Part shown: positions 1 to 7,599 of the stretch, one piece after another | Layout of the letters: each line of letters starts with the position of its first letter | Position numbering within the stretch: position 1 is the first letter of the stretch | Made by a program: the position numbers and the translations under genes | Source: Clostridium amylolyticum | GTDB lineage: Bacteria; Bacillota; Clostridia; Clostridiales; Clostridiaceae | Direction of reading: 5' to 3' | Assembly (NCBI RefSeq): GCF_900142075.1 | Contig: NZ_FQZO01000008.1 | Location: 1-64,000 of the forward strand | Length of the DNA stretch: 64,000 nt | The notes under the pieces: generated by a model | Database searches by the model: none | Seen by the model: the letters and a program-made list of their open reading frames with translations, nothing else | What the model was told of the DNA's origin: nothing

Positions 1-221
1 TCATAATCTCTTTCCAAATACCAAACTCTTATTTTATCTTTATAAGCATCAATCTTTGTATAAGTTACTTTTCTTGAATACCTCGGTTCCTCCTCCTGCT
101 TAATCAATTTCTTAACTGTATTTCTGGCTATTCCCAGTTCCCTGGCTATTTGTTTTATCGGAACCCCCTTATTATGCATGTTCTTTACTGTATACCAATC
201 TCTCAAATCCTTCACCTTCAC
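1..221 (-). CDS. istA: IS21-family transposase IstA, N-terminal part
   Basis: Only the first 73 or so codons are in the window and the frame is open to the left edge. Translation starts at a GTG at 221, or the GTG at 215, behind GGGAGG at 228-233. The visible protein has a helix-turn-helix (KGVPIKQIARELGIARNTVKK) like the DNA-binding N-terminus of IstA, which recognises the element's terminal repeats. The DDE catalytic core lies off-window, so whether the transposase is intact cannot be judged. It is the first gene of the IS21 element whose end lies at 332. Confidence 0.75.
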   Translation of the reverse strand, partial: MKVKDLRDWYTVKNMHNKGVPIKQIARELGIARNTVKKLIKQEEEPRYSRKVTYTKIDAYKDKIRVWYLERDY

Positions 222-280
222 TTTATGCCTCCCTTGTATGATGTGTTTTGTTACCATACAAGGTTATAATTTTAAAGTGA

Positions 281-326
281 GGGGGTCAATTTTCGTTGTA
301 AAAAGGGGGTCAATTTTCATTGTAAA
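281..326. repeat. IS21 subterminal direct repeats
   Basis: Two copies of gggggtcaattttcRttgta, starting at 281 and 305 (period 24 bp), differ at one base. Multiple subterminal repeats at the transposase-proximal end are typical IstA binding sites in the IS21 family. Confidence 0.8.
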
Positions 327-435
327 TCAACAGCAGTTAACATATTATTCATGTCTACATTTATTATATACGTTTTTAAATCTCAGAGAGTAATTTCTTT
401 ATCTTAAGATTACCTTAAAAATTATCTTAAAAAAT

Positions 436-460
436 AAAAGCCTACATTTTGTAAGCTTTT
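436..460 (-). terminator. Rho-independent terminator after the lic module
   Basis: On the minus strand, arms AAAAGCTTAC and GTAGGCTTTT (one G-T pair, AAAAT loop) are followed by a T-rich run at 428-435. It lies about 40 bp past the stop of the licC-like gene and probably ends the lic transcript. Confidence 0.7.
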
Positions 461-501
461 AACTTTTTAAAAATAGTCTTTTTTACATCTAATTATTCAT
501 A

Positions 502-1185
502 TTAACTTTCCACTTTACTTTTAATATATTCTAATTCATCTAAATTATCTATCTCATAAATACTATCTTCATTAATTTTTTTTATATAAACCTCTAACTT
601 ATAGATATTTTTTCTAACTATATCATCCCAATATAAATTTTGAAAGTCTCCACTATCCATTACTTTTTCAAGTTCATCTACTATTATAGTTGCATCCTTT
701 TCATTCCAATAGGATACACCGCTTAGTATATAACCTTCTCCACTACATACCTCTATATCCTTAACTCTTAAAGAATCATTAAAATTTAGTTTCCATTCAT
801 CTTTAAAAGCTTTCTTATATGCTGTGAAATAGGTTGATTTACATATATCTCTAACAAAAAAGTTTTGGTTTATATATACATCCGCATCTATTACATAAGA
901 ATTTTCTAAAAAATCTTTTACTAAATACATGCTATATATATTATTATAAACATCATATTTATCATTATAAACAAGCCTTACTCCATACTTTTCTTTCAGG
1001 TATTGAAACTTTTCTGATAGATACCCAGTTAAAACTATTATCTCTTCAACTCCAACTTCTTTTAGATACTCTATCTGCCTCTCTAGTAATGGTTTTTTAT
1101 TAACTATTATTAGGGATTTTGGAGTATTTAAAGTTATGGGCCGCAATCGTGTCCCCATTCCTGCTGCTAGTAATATTGCTCTCAT
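502..1185 (-). CDS. licC: LicC-like phosphocholine cytidylyltransferase
   Basis: A 227-residue cytosolic nucleotidyltransferase. The N-terminus has the canonical signature LLAAGMGTRLRPIT followed by TPKSL, and a metal-binding aspartate pair sits in YVIDADVYI near residue 100. In the LicC family this enzyme makes CDP-choline from CTP and phosphocholine for transfer to surface glycans. The substrate assignment rests on context: it directly follows a LicB-like choline permease (13-bp gap) and a choline-kinase fusion. No LicD-type phosphocholine transferase is in the window, so the acceptor is unknown. It is the last gene of the lic operon, before the terminator at 436-460. Confidence is high for the fold and moderate for choline specificity. 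Confidence 0.8.
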   Translation of the reverse strand: MRAILLAAGMGTRLRPITLNTPKSLIIVNKKPLLERQIEYLKEVGVEEIIVLTGYLSEKFQYLKEKYGVRLVYNDKYDVYNNIYSMYLVKDFLENSYVIDADVYINQNFFVRDICKSTYFTAYKKAFKDEWKLNFNDSLRVKDIEVCSGEGYILSGVSYWNEKDATIIVDELEKVMDSGDFQNLYWDDIVRKNIYKLEVYIKKINEDSIYEIDNLDELEYIKSKVES

Positions 1186-1198
1186 ACTTTTCCTCCTT

Positions 1199-2212
1199 CT
1201 ATAAATCGCTAACTTCCTGACAACCTCTAGATTTTATATTATCTCCAATAATAACCAAACTTGTACCAGTAAATACTATAAGACAGCCTAATAAAACATT
1301 AAAAGAAATCTGTTGTGAAAAAGGTGGCAGCAGTAGTATTAAAGGTATCCATAGTACATAAGAAATATTTAAAATCATGGCTGGTGCTACACTTATATAT
1401 TTCATAGAAACATACCACAAAATATATGATCCACCGCCTACAAAGGAACCTATGGCAAAAACAGGCCAGGTGAATGATTTATTTATAGCTGCAAACATTT
1501 GTGAAAATTGAATTCCACTGTAAAATTCCATTATATATGAATATTCTCCGCTAAAAATTAAAAATATTATCAAGCAGCTTCCTAAGATAAAAATTGAATA
1601 AAGGTGCCTTATTGTAATGGTTACAATGGGGTTTACATCATCCTTTATCAACTTATAACCAAATATAGCCTCTAACCCCCAGCCAAAGGCAGGTATCAAT
1701 GCTATTATATAAACAACTAAACTAACGGTTTCTAATTGATAGGTAGCAATAACTCCTATAATTGAAATTATGCCGCCAATTATCTTTAATTTTGATAATC
1801 TCTCTTTAAATACTAAAAACGATGCTGCTGCGCCAACTACAGGATATAAAGCTGAAAAAGCTCCTGCCACAGGTGCTGATATGGCACTGACAATAGCGTA
1901 GGGTATTAAACCTAGGGGTCCTGCTAATATGGCTGCTGGAATTATTCCAAATCCTTTTTTTGAGAAAAACACATTTTTAAATTCAGTTATTAAATTATTC
2001 TTTTTCAGTACAAACATTTCAAATACCACATTAAAAAACAAATCCGCTAAGGAAATTAATACTGTTGTAATTAAAATTAGCATTATTCCTTTTGTACTTA
2101 GTAAATCTCCTTTTGCATTAGCATATAAATTTAATACCGTATACAATACTATTGTATATATCGCCCAGGTTAAACCTGATAATAGCCCAAAGACATTCCC
2201 TTTTTTACCCAA
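1199..2212 (-). CDS. licB: LicB-like choline permease (DMT superfamily)
   Basis: A 337-residue polytopic membrane protein with about ten hydrophobic segments and the two-fold EamA-like repeat of the drug/metabolite transporter superfamily. A characteristic stretch is FSALYPVVGAAASFLVFKE near residue 140. The best start is a TTG at 2212, preceded by AGAGGG at 7-nt spacing. LicB proteins import choline to feed LicA kinase and LicC. Its position between a choline-kinase fusion and a LicC-like gene makes choline the most likely substrate, although DMT proteins also carry other small metabolites. The 23-bp gap to the upstream gene suggests co-transcription. Confidence 0.8.
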   Translation of the reverse strand: MGKKGNVFGLLSGLTWAIYTIVLYTVLNLYANAKGDLLSTKGIMLILITTVLISLADLFFNVVFEMFVLKKNNLITEFKNVFFSKKGFGIIPAAILAGPLGLIPYAIVSAISAPVAGAFSALYPVVGAAASFLVFKERLSKLKIIGGIISIIGVIATYQLETVSLVVYIIALIPAFGWGLEAIFGYKLIKDDVNPIVTITIRHLYSIFILGSCLIIFLIFSGEYSYIMEFYSGIQFSQMFAAINKSFTWPVFAIGSFVGGGSYILWYVSMKYISVAPAMILNISYVLWIPLILLLPPFSQQISFNVLLGCLIVFTGTSLVIIGDNIKSRGCQEVSDL

Positions 2213-2235
2213 AATCTTACCCTCTCTCCTATTTG

Positions 2236-4092
2236 CTATTGGCTAATTAACATACTTTTTAATAACTCTAAATTTCTTATACATCTTTCATATCTATTAA
2301 TACCGTAAGTACCAAAATCCTCTCCTTGTGCTTCCTTTATTACTGTCCATATGCTCCATAAAAAGTCTTGACAAATCTTGTGAATAATTACTCTTACTTT
2401 TTCGTTCTTATTTGATTCTCTTCCTAAATATATCTTTTGTAGAAGTTCTTCTTGTTCCTCTGACAAGTTATTTTCAAGGACATAGGCCGATAAATCCCAC
2501 ATATTATCATTTAAGCCGCTATACTCCCAATCTATAAGATATATTTTACCATTTAGATCTTTTATAAAGTTCTCTGCTACAGTATCATTGTGTGACGGAA
2601 CCATATTTAATCCAAAATCATTAAGCTTTTCCTTTAACTGCATTACCTCTTTTTTAACCTTAGGATAATTATCATATAACTTTCCCTTTGCTTTATTGGC
2701 TAACTGCTCATATTTTTCAATTTTTGAAAATACGTCAAATTCATTTTCCATACCCATATCGCTATCATGTAGCTTTTTAAGAATATGAGCTACTTTATCT
2801 ATATTCTTCTTTCTTTTAGCTGTTTCTGGATTTAGTGTTTCCGCACCTTCTACCATTCTTGATATTTTAACCCCTGTATTTTCATTAAAATAAACTATAT
2901 CCGCATCTACTCCATAGGTTGCAGCTAATTTAGAGTTAATCATCTCTTTGTGTCTATCTATCATCTCTTCAGTACCAGTTCCAGCAATTCTTAATATATA
3001 TTCCTTATGATCAACTAATACCCTATAGTTTTTATTAGTCATTCCACCAATCTGAATCACTTCTTTTATGCTATCTTCTGATACCTTTAATCCGTTTATT
3101 ATTTCTCTTTTTATTTTATCTCTCTTATAATGGATTTCTTTTCTTTTGATTATTGGATATATATATTTTATAACCCTCTCATACTGTTCATTATCATCTA
3201 TTTCTCCCCAGATGAGATCATTTATCTTTAGATATCCCACATTATAATTTCTTGCTACATCTAACATAGCGTACTCATAATTCATGTATGGATTTTCATT
3301 ATTAGAAAATTCCTTTAACATAAGTTGAAATAACTTATAAGAGATTTTACTTACTCCTATCATTTCACCGTCAATTCTATTAAATTGGTGGATGTCTTTA
3401 GACATCTTATATAAATATCCATCTCTTATCTCAACAAAGGCTTCATCTCCAGAACCGCTTTCTGTGGCTAGAACTATGGAGTCTCTATTTTCATTGTTTA
3501 TAAGTTTTTCTATAACTCTGTCTTCAAAAATCAGATCACTTTCAATTAAGATAAAATCATCTGTTATATATTTTTTAGCTAAAGCTAAGGAATACATAGT
3601 GCCCGTCCACTTATAATCTTCATTGGTTACACAATAAATGTCATCATGATCTTTAGCAAATTTTTTATAATACTCCTCTTGGTGTCCTGTTACAATAACT
3701 ATCTTTTCTATATCATTACTTTTTAGTTGGTTTACTATTCTTTCTAGTATTATAAATTCTTCTACCTTTAAAAATCCTGGCGGTTCATTAAAATGCTTAT
3801 TGTAACCTGCAGCTAGTATCACTGCTTCCTTTACGGTTTTATTTTCATCTTTATGTAAGTTTAATCTTTTTTCCTTTTGTTCTTTTAATAATTGTTCAAG
3901 TTCATATAAACCGTCTTCTGTTAATTCATATCTCGTATTATTTTTTTCTGAATATATAGAAATATATCCCTTTTCTTTTAATTCTTTTATAAGAGAATTA
4001 GCTTTTCCTAAGGATATATTTAAACTTTCTGATATTTTTCTTTGGCTTAAATCTTTATTATCATTAATGAGCTTTAATAAATCTAAAATCAA
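2236..4092 (-). CDS. HTH / nucleotidyltransferase / choline kinase fusion (LicA-like)
   Basis: A 618-residue three-domain protein. Residues 1-75 form a winged helix-turn-helix of MarR/Lrp type (SQRKISESLNISLGKANSLI). Residues about 88-310 form a sugar-nucleotidyltransferase fold, but the signature is degenerate: LAAGYNKHFNEPPGFLK replaces the usual LAAGxGxRLxPxTxxxPK, losing the conserved Arg. Residues about 330-618 form a choline/ethanolamine-kinase domain with the Brenner motif HND (501-503) followed by AEN, and the metal-binding IDWEYSG (520-526). Start TTG at 4092 with AAGGTGATATT upstream. The kinase probably phosphorylates choline imported by the adjacent LicB. The nucleotidyltransferase may be altered or regulatory because a separate canonical licC follows. 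The HTH suggests self-regulation, and a palindrome lies just upstream (4114-4142). Confidence 0.85.
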   Translation of the reverse strand: MILDLLKLINDNKDLSQRKISESLNISLGKANSLIKELKEKGYISIYSEKNNTRYELTEDGLYELEQLLKEQKEKRLNLHKDENKTVKEAVILAAGYNKHFNEPPGFLKVEEFIILERIVNQLKSNDIEKIVIVTGHQEEYYKKFAKDHDDIYCVTNEDYKWTGTMYSLALAKKYITDDFILIESDLIFEDRVIEKLINNENRDSIVLATESGSGDEAFVEIRDGYLYKMSKDIHQFNRIDGEMIGVSKISYKLFQLMLKEFSNNENPYMNYEYAMLDVARNYNVGYLKINDLIWGEIDDNEQYERVIKYIYPIIKRKEIHYKRDKIKREIINGLKVSEDSIKEVIQIGGMTNKNYRVLVDHKEYILRIAGTGTEEMIDRHKEMINSKLAATYGVDADIVYFNENTGVKISRMVEGAETLNPETAKRKKNIDKVAHILKKLHDSDMGMENEFDVFSKIEKYEQLANKAKGKLYDNYPKVKKEVMQLKEKLNDFGLNMVPSHNDTVAENFIKDLNGKIYLIDWEYSGLNDNMWDLSAYVLENNLSEEQEELLQKIYLGRESNKNEKVRVIIHKICQDFLWSIWTVIKEAQGEDFGTYGINRYERCIRNLELLKSMLISQ

Positions 4093-4113
4093 AATATCAC
4101 CTTCTTAAAAAAA

Positions 4114-4142
4114 TAGTAGCGTTCAATCACTGAACACTACTA
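4114..4142 (-). promoter_or_regulatory. Inverted repeat upstream of the choline-kinase fusion
   Basis: Arms TAGTAGCGTTCA (4114-4125) and TGAACACTACTA (4131-4142) pair with a single mismatch around a 5-nt centre. The repeat sits 22 bp before the TTG start of a protein with an N-terminal winged HTH. A TTGACA lies further upstream at about 4172-4177 on the minus strand, without a well-spaced -10. It could be an autoregulatory operator or a 5'-leader hairpin; neither role is shown. Confidence 0.5.
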
Positions 4143-4221
4143 TAAAGGTACTATATTGGGTTGTGCTTGTCAATATATATAATTTGTAAAGGTTATTTTA
4201 TCTTTGGATTACACATGAAGC

Positions 4222-4530
4222 TTATTCATGTAAATTATCTAAGGTAATTCCTAATTCTTCTAAAGTCTTTCCTGAAATTCCAGTGTTATTATGTTTTATA
4301 TATTCCTCATGGGATACAGGAAATAATGTAGTGGTTTTTATTAGCTTTCCCATTTCTTTTTTATAGGCATAAAACGCTCTATCATCGCCTACAGAGACTT
4401 TTTTAAAATCTTTATTCTTTTCAATTAAGTATTTCTTACCTTGGTAATCCTTGGCTTTATAATAGGATTCTTTTTCACCACTAATAACACACCTTATAAG
4501 AATAACTTCTCCGTTCTCAACTTTACCCAA
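4222..4530 (-). CDS. Small hypothetical protein, weakly S1/CvfB-like
   Basis: A 102-residue soluble protein rich in Lys and Glu, without signal peptide or membrane segment. I chose the TTG at 4530, preceded by AGAGG about 11 nt upstream; no ATG fits. The middle (VSVGDDRAFYAYKKEMGKLIKTT) resembles the VGDxVxVFxYxDxxGRLxATT pattern of S1-like domains in CvfB/YitL RNA-binding proteins. That is a weak pattern-level resemblance, not an assignment. It sits 38 bp after the BY-kinase gene in the same direction and may share its transcript. Confidence 0.5.
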   Translation of the reverse strand: MGKVENGEVILIRCVISGEKESYYKAKDYQGKKYLIEKNKDFKKVSVGDDRAFYAYKKEMGKLIKTTTLFPVSHEEYIKHNNTGISGKTLEELGITLDNLHE

Positions 4531-4568
4531 TTTATAATCAACCTCTTTGTATGGGTTTACCCCTATAA

Positions 4569-5309
4569 TTATTCTTGTCCAAAATAATATGAGTCATACT
4601 TTATATCTTCTGAAGGAACCTTATTAAAAACAACTCCTAATATTGGAGCATTCACCTTTTTAAGAAGGCTTTTGCATTTAATAGCTGTATCTACTTTAGT
4701 TTCCCCATAGGACACAACTAATATAATTCCATCCACATAAGTGGATAAAACTTCAGCATCTGTAACTACGCCAACAGGTGGGGTATTTATTAGTATAATA
4801 TCAAATTTATCCTTTAAAGAATTGATTAAACTTCTGGCTTCATTTGAATTTAATAGTATAAAAGGATCTTGATGAACAGGTCCGCTGGTAATAACCTTTA
4901 GATTGTCCATTCCATTCACTGTATTATAGACTTCATTTAATTCTAAATTATCTAATAATACATTGGTAAAACCAATATTATTATCCAATCCAAAAACTTT
5001 ATGTAACTTTGGCTTTCTTAAATCACAATCTAAAATAAGAACTTTGCTGCCAGATAGAGACATAGCATTAGCAAGCTGCTTAATAACGGTAGCTTTACCT
5101 TCTAGTGGCTCACTAGAGGTTATAGCAATGGTTTTTAGCTGCTTATCAACATCAGACAATTGTACATTGGTTCTGAGTGTTTTAAAGGATTCTAGAAAAG
5201 AAATCCTTGGATCAATTTGAATCTTATTATTTGGTAATATCAATGACTTAAAATTAGATAAACTATCTTTAGATTGTTTCATTAGTTTATTAAAGTTTAT
5301 TTTCTTCAT
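4569..5309 (-). CDS. CpsD/CapB-type tyrosine autokinase (BY-kinase)
   Basis: A 246-residue cytoplasmic ATPase of the BY-kinase family, which regulates capsule polymerisation with a separate membrane activator as in Gram-positive bacteria. Walker A is at about 67-74, Walker A' is VLILDCDLRKP (90-100) and Walker B is DIILINTPP (170-178). A short C-terminal tyrosine cluster (YDSYYFGQE) is the expected autophosphorylation tail. The P-loop reads EPLEGKATV: the Ser/Thr normally after the Lys is Ala, read directly as GGT AAA GCT ACC. It overlaps the upstream Wzz-like gene by 20 bp, so the two are translated as a pair. Confidence 0.88.
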   Translation of the reverse strand: MKKINFNKLMKQSKDSLSNFKSLILPNNKIQIDPRISFLESFKTLRTNVQLSDVDKQLKTIAITSSEPLEGKATVIKQLANAMSLSGSKVLILDCDLRKPKLHKVFGLDNNIGFTNVLLDNLELNEVYNTVNGMDNLKVITSGPVHQDPFILLNSNEARSLINSLKDKFDIILINTPPVGVVTDAEVLSTYVDGIILVVSYGETKVDTAIKCKSLLKKVNAPILGVVFNKVPSEDIKYDSYYFGQE

Positions 5310-5955
5310 TGATTATTACCCCCTTTTGTGTAAGATACTCATAAAAGGGTATAACCCCTAGAACTGGCAACTCTAAAACCTGTTCCAATTGTGCTTGAGT
5401 CTTGAAGGAATTATCTAAATATTCTAATAAAAATATAAACATAATGCTAAACATTAACCCAAGAATAGCAAATATAATTGTTTTTGATATTACATTTTTT
5501 ACAAAAACCGAATTAGGCATTACAGCTGGGCTTAATATGGAAACATTTTGTTTTGCTTTCATTACATCACTTATTTTTTCCACAAAGGTTTCACTAACTT
5601 GATTAGCTATTTTCATAGCTTTTTCTCTATCTTTATTTTTTACTACAATCTCCATAGTCTGTGTGCCTTGCTTTGACGTAACTGTCAATGAATCTTTAAT
5701 TTCTGCAACACTTATACTAAAAGGTAAGCTTTTTACAACCTCATTAAGTATTGCATCACTTTTAATAGCAGTAGAATAGGTATTTTGATTCTGAGCAGAT
5801 TGCATCATTATTGTAGCTGTAGCACTATAAGTTGGCTTTTTTATAAGCAGGCTAAAAGCTAAACCCATAACAGCAAAAATAATAACTGTATTTCTAATCA
5901 AAGCTTTTCTTTTAACTAGAATTTTAATTATTTCTTTAAGAGTTATATCTTCCAT
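5290..5955 (-). CDS. Wzz/CapA-type chain-length modulator
   Basis: A 221-residue membrane protein with transmembrane segments at about 21-38 and 160-178 flanking an extracytoplasmic domain, the topology of Gram-positive polysaccharide co-polymerases (CapA, YveK, CpsC). The juxtamembrane PxxP-like region (SILSPAVMPNS, about 142-152) and the cytoplasmic C-terminal tail match the segment that activates the partner BY-kinase. Its 3' end overlaps the kinase start by 20 bp. It probably sets chain length for the Wzx/Wzy polymer at 7.6-22 kb, from which an ISL3 remnant now separates it. Confidence 0.88.
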   Translation of the reverse strand: MEDITLKEIIKILVKRKALIRNTVIIFAVMGLAFSLLIKKPTYSATATIMMQSAQNQNTYSTAIKSDAILNEVVKSLPFSISVAEIKDSLTVTSKQGTQTMEIVVKNKDREKAMKIANQVSETFVEKISDVMKAKQNVSILSPAVMPNSVFVKNVISKTIIFAILGLMFSIMFIFLLEYLDNSFKTQAQLEQVLELPVLGVIPFYEYLTQKGVIINEENKL

Positions 5956-6080
5956 AAAATTTCTCCTTATATTTTTACATGTTCTTTTAAGCTATATAAA
6001 TATGCCAATTTTAAATGTATGTATGGCTTCAGCTGACCAAAAAAATTAATATTTTCAATGTTTAGCTACGCCAATAACAA

Positions 6081-7447
6081 TTATATTGCTTTGTGTCCTT
6101 TAAAGCAAGTAAGATGTCTACGATCTAGTAATTCATATTTATCCATATCTTGTTCTATTAATTCTTGAATTAATCTTCCCTTTTTTGTTGTATACATACG
6201 TATTGCTGATTCAGAACCAGAATAACCCTTATTTCTTACTCTTCTACTTCTTTAAACGTTTGCCCTCTAATTATTAACTCATCTACTATGCTGTGAAAAG
6301 GTTCTAACGCACAGTTTCTAGACACACCATATGATCCATGGATTGCAGCTATATTAGGGGTTAAATATCTTCTTACTTTTTGTCTTGACAATCCTGTTAC
6401 TCTGGTAATATGTCTAATTCCGTAGCCTTGCTCTTTTAAGTTGCGCACTATATTTATATTTTTTTCTTTTTTACTAACTACTTCTTCATGATTCTTTTGT
6501 GGAGCATCTTTTGATAGTTTGTCTGTATCCAGATTAAGATATTTTTTACAGTCCGTATGTCCATCTTTAATTGAAGGCTTATTTCTCTTTCAGTTAATCC
6601 TAGTGAATTTAAATGCTGAGCTTCCTTTATTCTAGTACTTTTTCTATTGCCTATATTATTATTGCTAGTCTTTTCACCATTGTTACATAATGCTTGCTTA
6701 ATCTTTATTTTAAACTTCATTTTCTTAGTAATATAGTTTTTACAATAATCCGTTAAATTCTTTAACAAATGACACTGAATTGCATTAGAATGAGCTTTTC
6801 TTATAGCTGCAGCATATGTCAAAGAGCGATCCCTAGAAACTATTTTTAAATTAAGATAGGTCTTCAGCCATTTTACAACATCATCTAAGTCTCTAGAATC
6901 AAGAAGATTAATTATCTTTTTTGTTTCTGTATCAATCATAACTGTTCCGTATATATGACGCTTTTTCATAGCAAAATCATCTATACAGACTTTAGTAACA
7001 GCTACTTTATCAATTATTTCATTTTCATTTTTTTAAAAGATTACAAATTGTACTTTTACCTACATTTGCAATCCTATTTTTAATAATTTGTTCTGCAGCC
7101 GGTGAACTTACATTCATGGATATGTTAATTATTTCGTTAACTAGTCTAGTACTTTTCTTTGCATTTGGAGATAGAAACTCAAATGTTTCTGCAAATGTGT
7201 TTTTGGAACAGTCTGAGTTATTGAAAAATATCTTTCTATTATTTATATTAATAACTTTACTACCTTGTATTGGCAGATCTTGAGAACTTTTTTTATAATA
7301 AGAGTGAACTTTATTTGTACTTTCACCGAAATATGTACATTTAACAATTTGTGGATTAGAAATTACTTCAATGTATATTGTGTTATCAATTATTTCATGA
7401 CGAATGTATTCTAAATTATTATCAAGTAGCTTAATAAATTCATCCAT
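6081..7447 (-). pseudogene. Decayed ISL3-family transposase
   Basis: An ISL3-type transposase broken into pieces. The N-terminal part (7447-7025) keeps the family's HSYYKKSSQDLPIQG segment but has lost most zinc-finger cysteines (CTYFG where CxxC is expected). It ends at a seven-A run near 7025-7040; skipping a base there restores the frame into VCIDDFAMKKRHIYGT, the start of the DDE core. In 6969-6478 the expected DRFH motif is deleted (NAIQCHLLKNL), removing a catalytic Asp. A further frameshift near 6490 leads into an HTH-containing segment (6448-6236). Another near 6240 leads into a C-terminal stretch ending at 6081 (KGYSGSESAIRMYTTKKGRL). It cannot encode an active transposase. Confidence 0.85.
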
Positions 7448-7599
7448 AGTTATTAATATTCCTTTTAATTATTAGTTTTAGAGTTTAATTGTGACATATA
7501 AAAATCTCCTTTTCAACTAACTTTGGAAAGAACCCAATTTGCTTGACAATCTACAACACCTAATCGGTAATTCGAAGGACACATTAGAATTGCCCTTAC

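Larger units (their letters stand above)
1..332 (-). mobile_element. IS21-family insertion sequence, one end only
   Basis: One terminus of an IS21-like element that runs off the left edge. The outer tip reads inward from position 332 on the minus strand and begins TGTTGATTTACAATG, matching the TG...CA ends of this family. It is followed by two copies of a subterminal repeat (281-302 and 305-326), then by the start of an IstA-like transposase gene. The other end, istB and any target duplication are outside the window. Confidence 0.8.

Noticed and set aside
4143..4200. TTGACA upstream of the choline-kinase fusion as a defined promoter
   Set aside because: The hexamer is perfect, but the best -10 candidates are 12 or 23 bp away; only the inverted repeat is reported.
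7024..7040. Programmed frameshift in the seven-A run of the ISL3 transposase
   Set aside because: ISL3 elements normally have a single ORF, and further frameshifts plus loss of the catalytic DRFH motif show decay rather than programming.
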